Source of the DNA: an uncultured Collinsella sp.
Lineage (GTDB): Bacteria > Actinomycetota > Coriobacteriia > Coriobacteriales > Coriobacteriaceae
Direction of reading: 5' to 3'
Length of the DNA stretch: 64,000 nucleotides
NCBI GenBank assembly: GCA_900542315.1
Contig: UQMV01000006.1
Location: 1-64,000 of the forward strand
In this document: piece by piece, positions 15,198 through 23,708 of the stretch
Numbering within the stretch: the first letter of the stretch is position 1
Layout: each line of letters opens with the position of its first letter
The notes under the pieces: generated by a model
Seen by the model: the letters and a program-made list of their open reading frames with translations, nothing else
What the model was told of the DNA's origin: nothing
Databases searched by the model: none
Position numbers and translations under genes: made by a program

Positions 15198-17047
15198 GAA
15201 AGATCACTCTCCGTATAGGTTCTTTGGTATCCGAGCAAATATAGGCATATCCCAACGATTATAGAGGATAGGGTTCCCGCAACCGCCGCCTTGGCGATGA
15301 CCGCGGCTGCAAGGCTGGCAATTTCCATATGGTGTGCAAGACAGGACGCCGCTGCGCAGCCGATGCCGGTGACAGCGATGGCGGCGATTGCGACAAGGTT
15401 TGAGCCCTGATCGGCACGCTTGGCATGGGTATTGAGCAGCGCAGATGACGCTGCGGCAGTTGCCGCGACCAGCACAAAGGCAGCCCAAAGGAGCGGGTCT
15501 CCCAGCGCTGCGGCAACGTTACCGAGCCCCAGCACGCCTCCGGCTGAAAGCGCGACCGTGGCCAGACGGGCAAAAAGCGCGCCCATGCCCGTTGCCGCGG
15601 CGGCGCTTGCCGGGCCGAGCCAAAATGACGCGACGCCGGCGGCGACCCCAGCTGCCAGGAAGGTATTGCCGGTCAGACAGCCAAGCGCGAGTGCACAGGT
15701 GAGCGCGGCGCTCGCGGCAGCCTCGGTGCGACCCCAGGCAATCCACCAACCGGACATGGCGGCGGCAAAGATCACCGCGACGGGCAACATCGACAAGATG
15801 CCCTGCGCCTGCATGGTGGCGTTGGCCATGAGCACCAAAAAGCCCACAGCCGAGATGGCCGAGCCAATCTGGGGGGCCAGGCCAGCCGCCGCTCCGATCG
15901 CGATGGCCGCAATGACCAGGCCGGGAAGCGCCGCGACCCCGGCCGTTTGCATCAGCAAAAAGCTATAGGTGCCGCACGTTAGCGCCGAGATAGTGCGCAT
16001 GGTGTAGTCGCGCGCATGGCTCCAGCGCGTGCCCGCCCAGCCGAGTGCGGGGTCGACCTCGATGGCGTCGTCCTCGTAGTGCGACGGCTCGATATCGTCG
16101 AGCTCCTGCTCGTCATCCGAAAGTTCGCCAACCATTTGCTCCAGGCTGCGACGGCCCTCGCGCACGCTGCCCAGACCGGCAAGGAGCTGGTCGCAAAATG
16201 CCTCGATGCTGTTGGGGCGGTCCTGCGGCATGGGGGAGAGCGCGCTCATGAGCGCGGCCTCGGCTCCCGGGGGGAAGTGTGGTATCAGCTCGCTGGGATA
16301 GGTGGCGCCGCCGATGATGCGGCCGAGCGAGCCGGCGGGCGTGGCCGCCATAAAGGGAGCGCTGCCGCACAGGCCCTCGTAGATCACACAGGCGAGGGCA
16401 AAGACATCGGCGCGCTCGTCGACCGTGCCGGTCTCGATATCGAGCTGCTCGGGCGGCATGTAGCCGATGGTGCCGCCGCGCGAGCCGCCAAAGCCGCCGG
16501 CAGACGACAGCCGCGCCATGCCAAAGTCGGTGAGCTTTACATTGCCCGAATGGTCGATAAGCACATTGGCGGGCTTTATGTCCAGATGAAGCACGCCGTT
16601 TGCATGGGCAAAGGTGAGTGCCTGACCCAGCGCGTCGGCAATGGCCGCGGCCTCGTCAAAGGTGAGCGAGTGGCCGTCCACGCGATGCAAAAACTCGGCC
16701 AACGACATGCCGTCGACATACTCCATGACCAGGTAGGCATAGGCGGTGTCGTGCGTAAAGTCGATAACCTGCACGATATTGGGATGTTGAAGCATGGCGG
16801 CGGTATGCGCCTCGCGCAGCACGTCCATGATGTCGCTGGCGGGCATGCCGGCGCCGTTGATAAGGGGAATGCGCTTAATGGCCACGCGACGGCGCAGATG
16901 CGTGTCGCGGCAAATCTCGATGGAGCCAAAACCGCCGGTCGCAAGCGTCTCGAGCGGCTGGTACCGCTTGAGCAGCTCGCGAGAGCTAGTGCCCTCCAAG
17001 GGAACGTCCGGCGAGAACCGGGCGGTATGTTGCGAGAAAAGCGGCAT
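15194..17047 (-). CDS. Polytopic membrane Ser/Thr kinase without the HRD arginine
   Basis: A 617-residue protein with an N-terminal Hanks-type kinase (residues about 25-290: GGFGSIEICRD loop, AIKRIPL lysine, DFGMA, GTIGYMPPEQ) and a C-terminal half made of roughly ten hydrophobic helices (from about 350). The catalytic motif is HLDIKPAN, so the Arg of HRD is replaced by Leu (a non-RD kinase). No PASTA repeat is present. The start at 17047 has GAGGG upstream; a start at 17092 is possible but less supported. It is the first gene of the operon, where pknA usually sits in actinobacteria. The membrane half could sense or move a ligand; that is unknown. Confidence 0.88.
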   Translation of the reverse strand: MPLFSQHTARFSPDVPLEGTSSRELLKRYQPLETLATGGFGSIEICRDTHLRRRVAIKRIPLINGAGMPASDIMDVLREAHTAAMLQHPNIVQVIDFTHDTAYAYLVMEYVDGMSLAEFLHRVDGHSLTFDEAAAIADALGQALTFAHANGVLHLDIKPANVLIDHSGNVKLTDFGMARLSSAGGFGGSRGGTIGYMPPEQLDIETGTVDERADVFALACVIYEGLCGSAPFMAATPAGSLGRIIGGATYPSELIPHFPPGAEAALMSALSPMPQDRPNSIEAFCDQLLAGLGSVREGRRSLEQMVGELSDDEQELDDIEPSHYEDDAIEVDPALGWAGTRWSHARDYTMRTISALTCGTYSFLLMQTAGVAALPGLVIAAIAIGAAAGLAPQIGSAISAVGFLVLMANATMQAQGILSMLPVAVIFAAAMSGWWIAWGRTEAAASAALTCALALGCLTGNTFLAAGVAAGVASFWLGPASAAAATGMGALFARLATVALSAGGVLGLGNVAAALGDPLLWAAFVLVAATAAASSALLNTHAKRADQGSNLVAIAAIAVTGIGCAAASCLAHHMEIASLAAAVIAKAAVAGTLSSIIVGICLYLLGYQRTYTESDLS

Positions 17048-17204
17048 GGCCAACCCTCGTGCGTTTAAAGTTCGTTTGCGAGTGGCGGGCACGGGGCCGA
17101 GCCATTCGCGGTGGCATAGATGCTGCTAGTGTAGCACGCTCGGGCGGATGGCGAGGATAACGGGGCGAGGTGGCCCGATTGATTCGGCCCGTTTCGATTC
17201 GTCC

Positions 17205-17343
17205 GGAAAGCGTATCCCAGTTTTCAGCCAAATAATGGGATGCGCTTTCCAAATGGGGTGGGCTGCGGAAACTGCATCCCAGAATATTGCCCTGGAACGG
17301 GATACGCTTTCCGAACCGGCGCCCAAAAGGAAACCACATCCTG
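17205..17343. repeat. Array 1 of the 31-nt-period motif (5 units)
   Basis: Five copies of a 15-nt motif (consensus GGAAAGCGCATCCCA) start at 17205, 17236, 17267, 17298 and 17329, exactly 31 nt apart, alternating plus, minus, plus, minus, plus. Copies 1-2 are near-perfect inverted partners; copies 3-5 are more diverged. The 16-nt spacers are not conserved. The gap 17048-17484 holds no gene. Besides the array it has only a TATAAT -10 box (17460-17465) for the next gene. A second array of the same design is at 53240-53409. Confidence 0.8.
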
Positions 17344-17484
17344 CTTTGGGGCGGGGGCTGCGGACAAAAGCTGGACCGTGATCTGGCTCGGATTGGAGTT
17401 TGCCTGAATCGTTGATGCCGGCTGGTGTGGGAGCAGGGATAAACGAGCGGCTCGAGCGATATAATGACACGCTATGGAGGCCAT

Positions 17485-19623
17485 ATGCTTTTTTCCCGCC
17501 GTTCTGCTACATCTGCCTGCGCCATTGCGCTTGTCGTAATGGCGGTCACCCCTTATCACCGGTTTTCATCTTCAATCGGCCTGGCATCAGGTGCAATGAC
17601 CTGGCTCGTTATCCTGGGCGCAAGCCTTGCGGCGTTTGTTCATGGTGCTGCGCTATGCAAGGGGGGAGAAATGAGACGGCCGAGGCATCTCGGTGCTATC
17701 GGTGTTTTCCTTGGTGTTATTGCAACGGTTCCCGAATGGGCCGACCTGGCTTTCTATGCTCGCGGAGATTCTATTCCATTCGTGTTCGCACCGATCTCGC
17801 TGCTGCATGCCGTTTCGTGCGTCTTGTGCTTTGCTGGGTCGCTGCTCCTCTCATATGTTATTTGGGGTACGGCGGACTCTCCTTTGACGCAGAGGTTGAC
17901 ACGGACTGACGAAAGGGAAACTCGTCACCCGCAGGACGCGATTTTTACAGAAACAATAGCCGTCATGTCTTGTCTGCTGTTTTGCTGTCGAGTTTCATGG
18001 AGAATTGTCCCCGAGCCATGGGGGATACCCTCTGTTTCGGCTGCGTCAATTGGCCTTGCGCTTTTAATTCCGTTGGTCTATCTCGCATTGACTGTGGCCT
18101 CGCTGTTTTGCCGCCCTCGTGCCTTTGGCCATGGGCGGCGCGACGTGTTTGCCTGTTCTGTGCTCGTAGCAGTTCCTATTGGTCTTATTCCGGCTGTCGA
18201 TGTGGCATACTTCGCAAACGATGCCGTGGTCATTGCATTGCTGGCGATGGGGTCCGCTATCGCTGCTGCCTTCGTATGCATGTTGCTAAGGGGGAGACGG
18301 GACAACAATTCGGATATCGCCTGCGCGTCCGACACATTCGATGCGGGGGTGTTTTCCCCTGCCCTGTCGCCTAGAGAAGAGCAGTTTGTTCGACTGCTGC
18401 TCAAAGGGAAAACGCCGGCGGAAATTGCCAAGGAGACGGATACGAAGCCATCGACGGTGAGAACAACGCTTCACCGAGCATACGGGAAGGCGTCGGTTGC
18501 GGGCTCGCGCGAGCTCGTGGCGTTGTTTGCGGGTGAGGGCGATACTGTAGGGCATGAGCTGCCGCAGCGGCATGCTGACGATATGGTGGCATCAGCTCGA
18601 ACGCGCCGGCTGTTTCGATACCTGCTCACATTATTTTTTATCCTCCTTGCGGCGGGTCCCTTGGTAATGGCGGATAGCGATTGGGGGTCCGGTGTTTCGC
18701 GGGCTGTCGCCTTTTCCCTCTTAAGCTACGCATTGGGTCTCGGACTGCTTCTGTCGCTACGCTACGCGGGTGGAAAACCGAATCGTGGCGCTGCGCTGGA
18801 TAGAGCAGGTGAAGCGATTTGGCTCGGAAGCCCGTGCGTATGGGCGATGCTATCTGCTGTGGAATGGTCTTTTATCTATATCGCGGCATGGAGGTGCATA
18901 CGCGATCCGTTGATGGCCGTGCCAGTCCTGGTCTGCGGCGTGGCGTCTATGGCTTCGCTCGCCGTTGAGCTGCGTCCGTTTAAGGTGTGTGCTCGTATCC
19001 GGGCTATCGTGCCGTTGGTGTCAATGGGCATGGTTGCCTTAATCTATGCGGCCGCTAGGGGGCGAATCCACGGGCTTGCGGTGCTGACGGGGATGCTGCT
19101 CACATATAAGGTGCTGCGAAGCTGTCCTTGGTGCAAAATGCTTGGGATATGGATGCTTTGCTTCGGGGCGATGGCTCCTGTTTGGGTCGTCTTGCTCAAT
19201 ATGGTGCAGGATCTGACGGTTTTCGAGCCGTTGTTCCTCGCGTCGTTGTTGGGGCAAAGTTCGGCCGTCAATGTTGTCGTGGCAACGGTGATTGTTTGCT
19301 GGTCTGTGCCCATGTTCGTTACGCACATCGCGCTCGCCCGTTCGGTTGAGGACGAGAAGGCCGTCTCGGAGTACCGCGCGAACGGGTCCACCGAAACGGC
19401 TCGCGTGCGTCAGCTGGCTCTGCTTACGTCTCGCTCCCTTTCTGATGTTCAGTCGCAAATTTTGCTGATGACGGCGGAGGGCGCAACGACAAAGGCTATT
19501 GCGGAGGATGTCGGTTACGCTGCATCTACGGTGCAAGCACTGCGGTCTGCTTCTTACCGCCAGTTGAAGATCAAGAATAAAGCGGAGCTCATTTCATTGT
19601 TATCGCAGGTAGATAACATGTAA
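17485..19623 (+). CDS. Polytopic membrane regulator with two LuxR-type HTH domains
   Basis: A 712-residue protein built from two similar modules: about six hydrophobic helices then a LuxR/GerE-type HTH, twice over. HTH 1 is at residues about 294-348 (LSPREEQFVRLLLKGKTPAE... STVRTTLHRAYGK) and HTH 2 at about 650-710 (ending in KAIAEDVGYAASTVQALR). Coriobacteriia have many membrane proteins with one C-terminal LuxR HTH; two modules in one chain is unusual. The ATG at 17485 has GGAGG 6 nt upstream. It precedes an ABC exporter operon on the same strand, so it may control it. The internal first HTH has to be cytoplasmic for the topology to work. Confidence 0.82.
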   Translation: MLFSRRSATSACAIALVVMAVTPYHRFSSSIGLASGAMTWLVILGASLAAFVHGAALCKGGEMRRPRHLGAIGVFLGVIATVPEWADLAFYARGDSIPFVFAPISLLHAVSCVLCFAGSLLLSYVIWGTADSPLTQRLTRTDERETRHPQDAIFTETIAVMSCLLFCCRVSWRIVPEPWGIPSVSAASIGLALLIPLVYLALTVASLFCRPRAFGHGRRDVFACSVLVAVPIGLIPAVDVAYFANDAVVIALLAMGSAIAAAFVCMLLRGRRDNNSDIACASDTFDAGVFSPALSPREEQFVRLLLKGKTPAEIAKETDTKPSTVRTTLHRAYGKASVAGSRELVALFAGEGDTVGHELPQRHADDMVASARTRRLFRYLLTLFFILLAAGPLVMADSDWGSGVSRAVAFSLLSYALGLGLLLSLRYAGGKPNRGAALDRAGEAIWLGSPCVWAMLSAVEWSFIYIAAWRCIRDPLMAVPVLVCGVASMASLAVELRPFKVCARIRAIVPLVSMGMVALIYAAARGRIHGLAVLTGMLLTYKVLRSCPWCKMLGIWMLCFGAMAPVWVVLLNMVQDLTVFEPLFLASLLGQSSAVNVVVATVIVCWSVPMFVTHIALARSVEDEKAVSEYRANGSTETARVRQLALLTSRSLSDVQSQILLMTAEGATTKAIAEDVGYAASTVQALRSASYRQLKIKNKAELISLLSQVDNM

Positions 19624-19724
19624 ACGCCTGAGCGATCAACTCAATAGCGAGTGTTTACAGACATCATTTTCTATTCATGCAAAGGTTGCCGTGCGTCGAC
19701 GCATCATTAACCGCTTGTGATTAG

Positions 19725-19756
19725 GGCCGGGCCGAGCGTTACTGCTCGGCCCGGCC
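19725..19756. terminator. Strong GC hairpin between the LuxR gene and the ABC operon
   Basis: A perfect 13-bp stem (GGCCGGGCCGAGC with GCTCGGCCCGGCC) closes a 6-nt loop. No T-run follows; the next gene's GGAGGG lies 5 nt beyond. It may stop transcription from the regulator gene or shape the 5' leader of the exporter mRNA. Confidence 0.55.
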
Positions 19757-19775
19757 AATGGGAGGGTGATGTTGC

Positions 19776-20657
19776 TTGAATGGAAATCTAATACGGCACG
19801 AGCTGTCCAAGATATTTGGCAATCCTATATTTGCGTTGACCCTTATGGTTGCAACTGCAATTTCGATGGCGGTCGCCATTGAGGCATGGTGGACGCTCGA
19901 GACTGAGCGCAAGCAGCTGTTATCTTTTGGCTACGGCATTGGTCTGCAGTCTCAGACATACCTCGGCCAAACGCGTGAAAGTTGCTTTGGCAACTGGATT
20001 GTTGTGAGCGCGAACGCGCCGTTGTTAGCGTCGGTGTTTTTCTATGCGCTGCCGTTGCTTGCCATGTTGGCCGGGTCGTGGTCATGCCTGTCCGAGCGTT
20101 TGGGCGGTTACGAGGCACAGATCTGCACGCGTGTTTCTAGAAATGCATACGTGAAGGTGAAGATGCTGTCCGCCTTCCTCTCTGCGTTTGCGGTCACGGC
20201 TATTCCGCTACTCGTGAACTTTCTGATTGTCTCCATGCTGTTTCCCGCGTATCTCCCCCGGGTCGACGAATCGACTTACGTCGGGCTCTATCTGCATAGC
20301 TATTTTTCTGGCCTGTTTTATTCCCGGCCTCTGTTGTACGTGCTGGTTTATACGCTGTTCGATGCGGTGACGCTGGGGGTTCTATCCATGGCCGTGACCG
20401 GTCTGTCGGTTGTGTTTCGCAGCAGAATCAAGGCGATGGTCGTTCCATATCTGATTATGGTTGCATGGCACTTTGTTAACGATTGGATTTTTAGCGTCCT
20501 TTCATGCGTTGGCTTTAACTGCAACATTCTTAACAGCATCAGGTCGGAATCACTAAATAACTGGCCCGACATTCGAGCGGGGTTTGCGGAAATCATTTTG
20601 CTGTTCGTCTTTTCTTGGATTTCCGCGAGATTCTTAAAAAGGCGCGAGGTGGTCTGA
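19776..20657 (+). CDS. ABC-2-type exporter permease subunit (first)
   Basis: A 293-residue integral membrane protein with six or so hydrophobic helices and the start typical of ABC-2 permeases (MNGNLIRHELSKIFGNPIF). It begins with TTG at 19776, supported by GGAGGG 9 nt upstream; no in-frame ATG is nearby. Its stop overlaps the next permease gene start (TGATG). With the following permease and ATPase it forms a predicted exporter or bacteriocin-immunity-like transporter of unknown cargo. Confidence 0.75.
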   Translation: MNGNLIRHELSKIFGNPIFALTLMVATAISMAVAIEAWWTLETERKQLLSFGYGIGLQSQTYLGQTRESCFGNWIVVSANAPLLASVFFYALPLLAMLAGSWSCLSERLGGYEAQICTRVSRNAYVKVKMLSAFLSAFAVTAIPLLVNFLIVSMLFPAYLPRVDESTYVGLYLHSYFSGLFYSRPLLYVLVYTLFDAVTLGVLSMAVTGLSVVFRSRIKAMVVPYLIMVAWHFVNDWIFSVLSCVGFNCNILNSIRSESLNNWPDIRAGFAEIILLFVFSWISARFLKRREVV

Positions 20658-21493
20658 TGCTGTTTAGGCTGGTCGCCGCGGACCTGAGGACCGTTTTGAA
20701 GAAGAACATCATTACTTTTATTGCGGTTGCGGCAGTGACCGTTGCGAACTTGGTGTACGCCTATGGATTTTCTTCTGTATATGGGGTCAGGACGGATGCC
20801 TTGGGGTTTGCGGATAATCTCGCGCTCGTGTTTGCCGGGTCTGCTCCGTTTGAGCCTAGGCCCGGGGTCATGTTTGTGCCTCCGTTAGGATGGCTATTCC
20901 TCATTCTGCTTATTCTCTATATGACACTCGATTATCCGACCGAATCGTTGCACGGGCTTGGTTTGCAAGCACTTGTTCGATGCCGGGCAAGAACCCTTTG
21001 GTGGGCCTCGCGTTTTATCTCAGTGGCGGCGGTAACGGCATTTTCACTGCTCGTGGTGGTTTGCGCTGTTGTGATTTGGAGCTTGGTGGTGAGCTCCTCG
21101 TTCAGCGCGGTCGTCCATGGCGAGTCGCTTCAGCTGGCTAATTTGGCGCCGTGGTTTCTCAAAGCTGCCGAGGCGGATGCGCTGCCGTTTTTCATAGGTC
21201 TCTTATTTGCTTTCGAGGCGCTTGCGTTTGCGCAGGCAGCGGTTGGGTTTGTGCTTGGGCCGTCAGTCTCGTTTGTGGTTTTAATGAGCTACCTGATCTG
21301 CTCGGCATATGCACGACATTGGGCGCTATTGGGTAACGCCTTGATGCTGTTGCGCTGGGGCGGAATTGTCAAAGAGGGAATCGCGGCGGGCTCGAGCGTC
21401 TTGTCATCAATTGGGCTTATGTCGTTATGTCTATCGCTGGGCGGACTGTGGTTTCGAAGGGCAGACCTTATAGAAAAGGGGGACAAGATATGA
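20657..21493 (+). CDS. ABC-2-type exporter permease subunit (second)
   Basis: A 278-residue polytopic membrane protein with about six helices, similar in plan to its upstream neighbour (N-terminal MLFRLVAADLRTVLKKN followed by a helix). The start at 20657 shares bases with the previous stop, and its own stop overlaps the ATPase start, so the three are translationally coupled. The role is as a membrane half of an ABC exporter. The substrate is unknown. Confidence 0.72.
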   Translation: MLFRLVAADLRTVLKKNIITFIAVAAVTVANLVYAYGFSSVYGVRTDALGFADNLALVFAGSAPFEPRPGVMFVPPLGWLFLILLILYMTLDYPTESLHGLGLQALVRCRARTLWWASRFISVAAVTAFSLLVVVCAVVIWSLVVSSSFSAVVHGESLQLANLAPWFLKAAEADALPFFIGLLFAFEALAFAQAAVGFVLGPSVSFVVLMSYLICSAYARHWALLGNALMLLRWGGIVKEGIAAGSSVLSSIGLMSLCLSLGGLWFRRADLIEKGDKI

Positions 21494-22134
21494 GCGTGAT
21501 CGTTAGGGACATATCGAAGCGTATGGGCAAAAACGTTGTCCTGCGCAACGTGTCCATCGAGGTTGACCCTGGGACTGTGGTTGGGCTTCAGGGGATAAAC
21601 GGTTCGGGCAAGACCATGCTCATGCGAGCGGTCTGCGGATTGATCAAGCCTACCGAAGGCGAGATCTCAATCGATGGTCAAAGGCTCGGAGTTGATATCT
21701 CGTTCCCGCCGAGTCTGGGAATGCTGATCGAGGCGCCCTCCTTTTTGGGATATCTGTCTGGCTACGACAATCTGGAGCTCATCGCTCAGATCAAGGGCGT
21801 TGCCACCCCCGAGGACATTCGCTCTGCCCCGCGGCTCGTGGGGCTCGATGCAGACGAAAAAAAGAAGTTCCGAGCATACTCGCTTGGGATGAAGCAACGT
21901 CTGGGGATAGCTGCGGCAATTATGGAAAAGCCGAAGCTACTTGTTCTCGATGAGCCAACAAATGCCCTCGACGAAGCGGGCGTGGAAATACTCAAGCGCG
22001 TTGTGGCGATGGCGGCATCAACGGGTCGCGAGGTTATTCTGTCCAGCCATGACGGAGAGGTGCTCGAGGAGCTGGCCGATCGGGTTTACTGCATGCGCGA
22101 CGGTGCCGTTGTGAAAGTTCGGGAAAGGTCGTGA
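21490..22134 (+). CDS. ABC transporter ATP-binding protein
   Basis: A 214-residue ATPase subunit. It has Walker A INGSGKTM (residues about 36-44), a signature region YSLGMKQRLGIA, Walker B LLVLDEPTNALD and the switch histidine in ILSSHD. It powers the two permeases immediately upstream (4-nt overlap). It resembles the BcrA/NatA group of antibiotic and ion export ATPases. The next gene overlaps its stop (GTGA), so an exported protein is coupled to it. Confidence 0.92.
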   Translation: MSVIVRDISKRMGKNVVLRNVSIEVDPGTVVGLQGINGSGKTMLMRAVCGLIKPTEGEISIDGQRLGVDISFPPSLGMLIEAPSFLGYLSGYDNLELIAQIKGVATPEDIRSAPRLVGLDADEKKKFRAYSLGMKQRLGIAAAIMEKPKLLVLDEPTNALDEAGVEILKRVVAMAASTGREVILSSHDGEVLEELADRVYCMRDGAVVKVRERS

Positions 22135-22799
22135 GCGCGATGAAGAAGACCCTGTGGACAAGAAGGGCGGTGTTTGCGCTTTTCGGCTGTGCTGCTACTG
22201 GCCTTGCGGGCATGAGGGTGAGCGTCGTTAACGGGAACCGGACGGTCATTCCTGAGAAATATTATGCAGAGGGCGAATGGCTCTCGATGGATGGGGCGTT
22301 TCTGGGGTCGAAGGATGTGGCGACTGACGGGTATTCGTTTTGCATAGACGGGGCAGAGCTGCTCACGCCGCGCGAGTATCTCAAGCGTGCGCATGATGAT
22401 TATTCAAAATATGGCATCGTGGATACGAAAACGAAATTGAAGGACGCCGACATCGCGTGTGTTATCGCCGTAAAGATGCGTGTCAGGAATAAGGACAATG
22501 TCGAAGGCGGAATCAAAACGTATGTTTGGCATTTGGTGCCGGAGTCTGCGCCAAACTATGACTTTGTGGTCAATACCGATCTGATAACGCAGGCAATGCC
22601 GGCTCTGGGCGGCTCTGCTGCGTTTGCTGTACAGGTTGGGGCGGAGAACGAGTTGCTCGTCCCATTCATGATGCAGAACACCAACGACTATTTCGAAGAT
22701 TACGAGACCGTTCGTTTTGAGAAGGCGTTTCCCGGGACTTACACGATGAAGATGACCGATCTGCCGGAGAGAAGGCTCTTAAGGTTTGAAGTGAAGTAA
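22131..22799 (+). CDS. Exported protein linked to the ABC exporter
   Basis: A 222-residue protein (219 if the ATG at 22140 is used) with a basic start and a hydrophobic segment containing FGCAATGLAG, which could be an uncleaved anchor or a lipobox-like signal. The rest is soluble and includes conserved-looking stretches near DADIACVIAVKMRVRN and LLVPFMMQNTNDYF. I think it resembles the DUF5028 group found beside bacteriocin-type ABC transporters, but I cannot confirm that. Its start overlaps the ATPase stop, and a strong terminator follows. Confidence 0.6.
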   Translation: MSAMKKTLWTRRAVFALFGCAATGLAGMRVSVVNGNRTVIPEKYYAEGEWLSMDGAFLGSKDVATDGYSFCIDGAELLTPREYLKRAHDDYSKYGIVDTKTKLKDADIACVIAVKMRVRNKDNVEGGIKTYVWHLVPESAPNYDFVVNTDLITQAMPALGGSAAFAVQVGAENELLVPFMMQNTNDYFEDYETVRFEKAFPGTYTMKMTDLPERRLLRFEVK

Positions 22800-22816
22800 C
22801 TCGAAGGTCCTGTTGG

Positions 22817-22854
22817 GGGAGCCTCATCCTACGCTGAAGCGGGATGAGGCTCCC
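22817..22854. terminator. Bidirectional terminator hairpin
   Basis: GGGAGCCTCATCC pairs perfectly with GGATGAGGCTCCC around a 12-nt loop. It separates the converging ABC cluster (plus) and the YcxB-like gene (minus). No strong T-run is present. Confidence 0.7.
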
Positions 22855-22873
22855 TTCGCAGTGGCGCTCGGCC

Positions 22874-23593
22874 CTAGTGCTTCTTCTTGTTCTTCTTCTT
22901 CTGCTTGCGCTGCTTGCCCTTGGTCTCCTGGGGCTTGTCGCCCTGCTTGGCCTCGGCGGCGGCCTTCTCGGCCTTCATTTTCCTCTTCTTGGTCTCGATG
23001 CGGAGTTTTTTGTTGATGCGCGCCTTAAGGAAGGAGCCAAACTGCTCGGCATCGCCACGGACGAAGGTGTCCTTGGGGATCGTCACGCCCTGGTCGGCGA
23101 ACATGGCCACAAAGATGCGCTCGCCATCGAGCACGTGGTCGAGCTTTTCAAACGGGAAGAACTGCGACTTGCCGCTCTTGCCCCAAACCATCAGGCCGTC
23201 CTCGTTGGCGGCGACGCGGCGATAGCGGCCACCCATGGACTCGTCGGCCTCGACGGCGTCGATAAAGTCGCGGGCGAGCGTGTGGTGCAGGTTTTTGCTC
23301 CACCAGGCCAAAAAGGCGCCGAACACGATCAGGACGACGCCAAACTTGATCCAGCTGCCGCCGGCCACCAACATGCCGATGCCGATGAGCGCGGCAATCG
23401 CGGCGGCGACGTACAGGGAGCCACGGCGCCTGGGCGAGGCGACCAGGCGCGCAAAGTCGGTGACCAGGTCGTTTTCGTACTGGTACTCGTTGAGGTACAG
23501 AATGCCGTCATCGGCCGCGGCCTGCTTCTCGAGCGCGACCTCGACCTGGTCGGCTGCTTCGGAGGGAACGAGGTTGCTCTCTGCGTCTGCCAT
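22874..23593 (-). CDS. YcxB-like two-helix membrane protein
   Basis: A 239-residue protein. Two adjacent hydrophobic helices (residues about 60-95) are followed by a soluble domain resembling the YcxB C-terminal domain (GLMVWGKSGKSQFFPFEKL and VTIPKDTF). It ends in a very Lys-rich tail that probably binds nucleic acid or membrane lipid. Function is unknown for the family. The start at 23593 has AGGAGT upstream. It is divergent from dnaX, 115 nt away. Confidence 0.7.
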   Translation of the reverse strand: MADAESNLVPSEAADQVEVALEKQAAADDGILYLNEYQYENDLVTDFARLVASPRRRGSLYVAAAIAALIGIGMLVAGGSWIKFGVVLIVFGAFLAWWSKNLHHTLARDFIDAVEADESMGGRYRRVAANEDGLMVWGKSGKSQFFPFEKLDHVLDGERIFVAMFADQGVTIPKDTFVRGDAEQFGSFLKARINKKLRIETKKRKMKAEKAAAEAKQGDKPQETKGKQRKQKKKNKKKH

Positions 23594-23708
23594 GCTCTTT
23601 GGACTCCTATCGCGGCGGGCTCGCCGTACGGGTTATTATGAATGCAGTATGCCGTGCGACCGCATGGCCGTCGCGGCAACAAGACTCAGTATACCCGGGG
23701 GAGCACCC

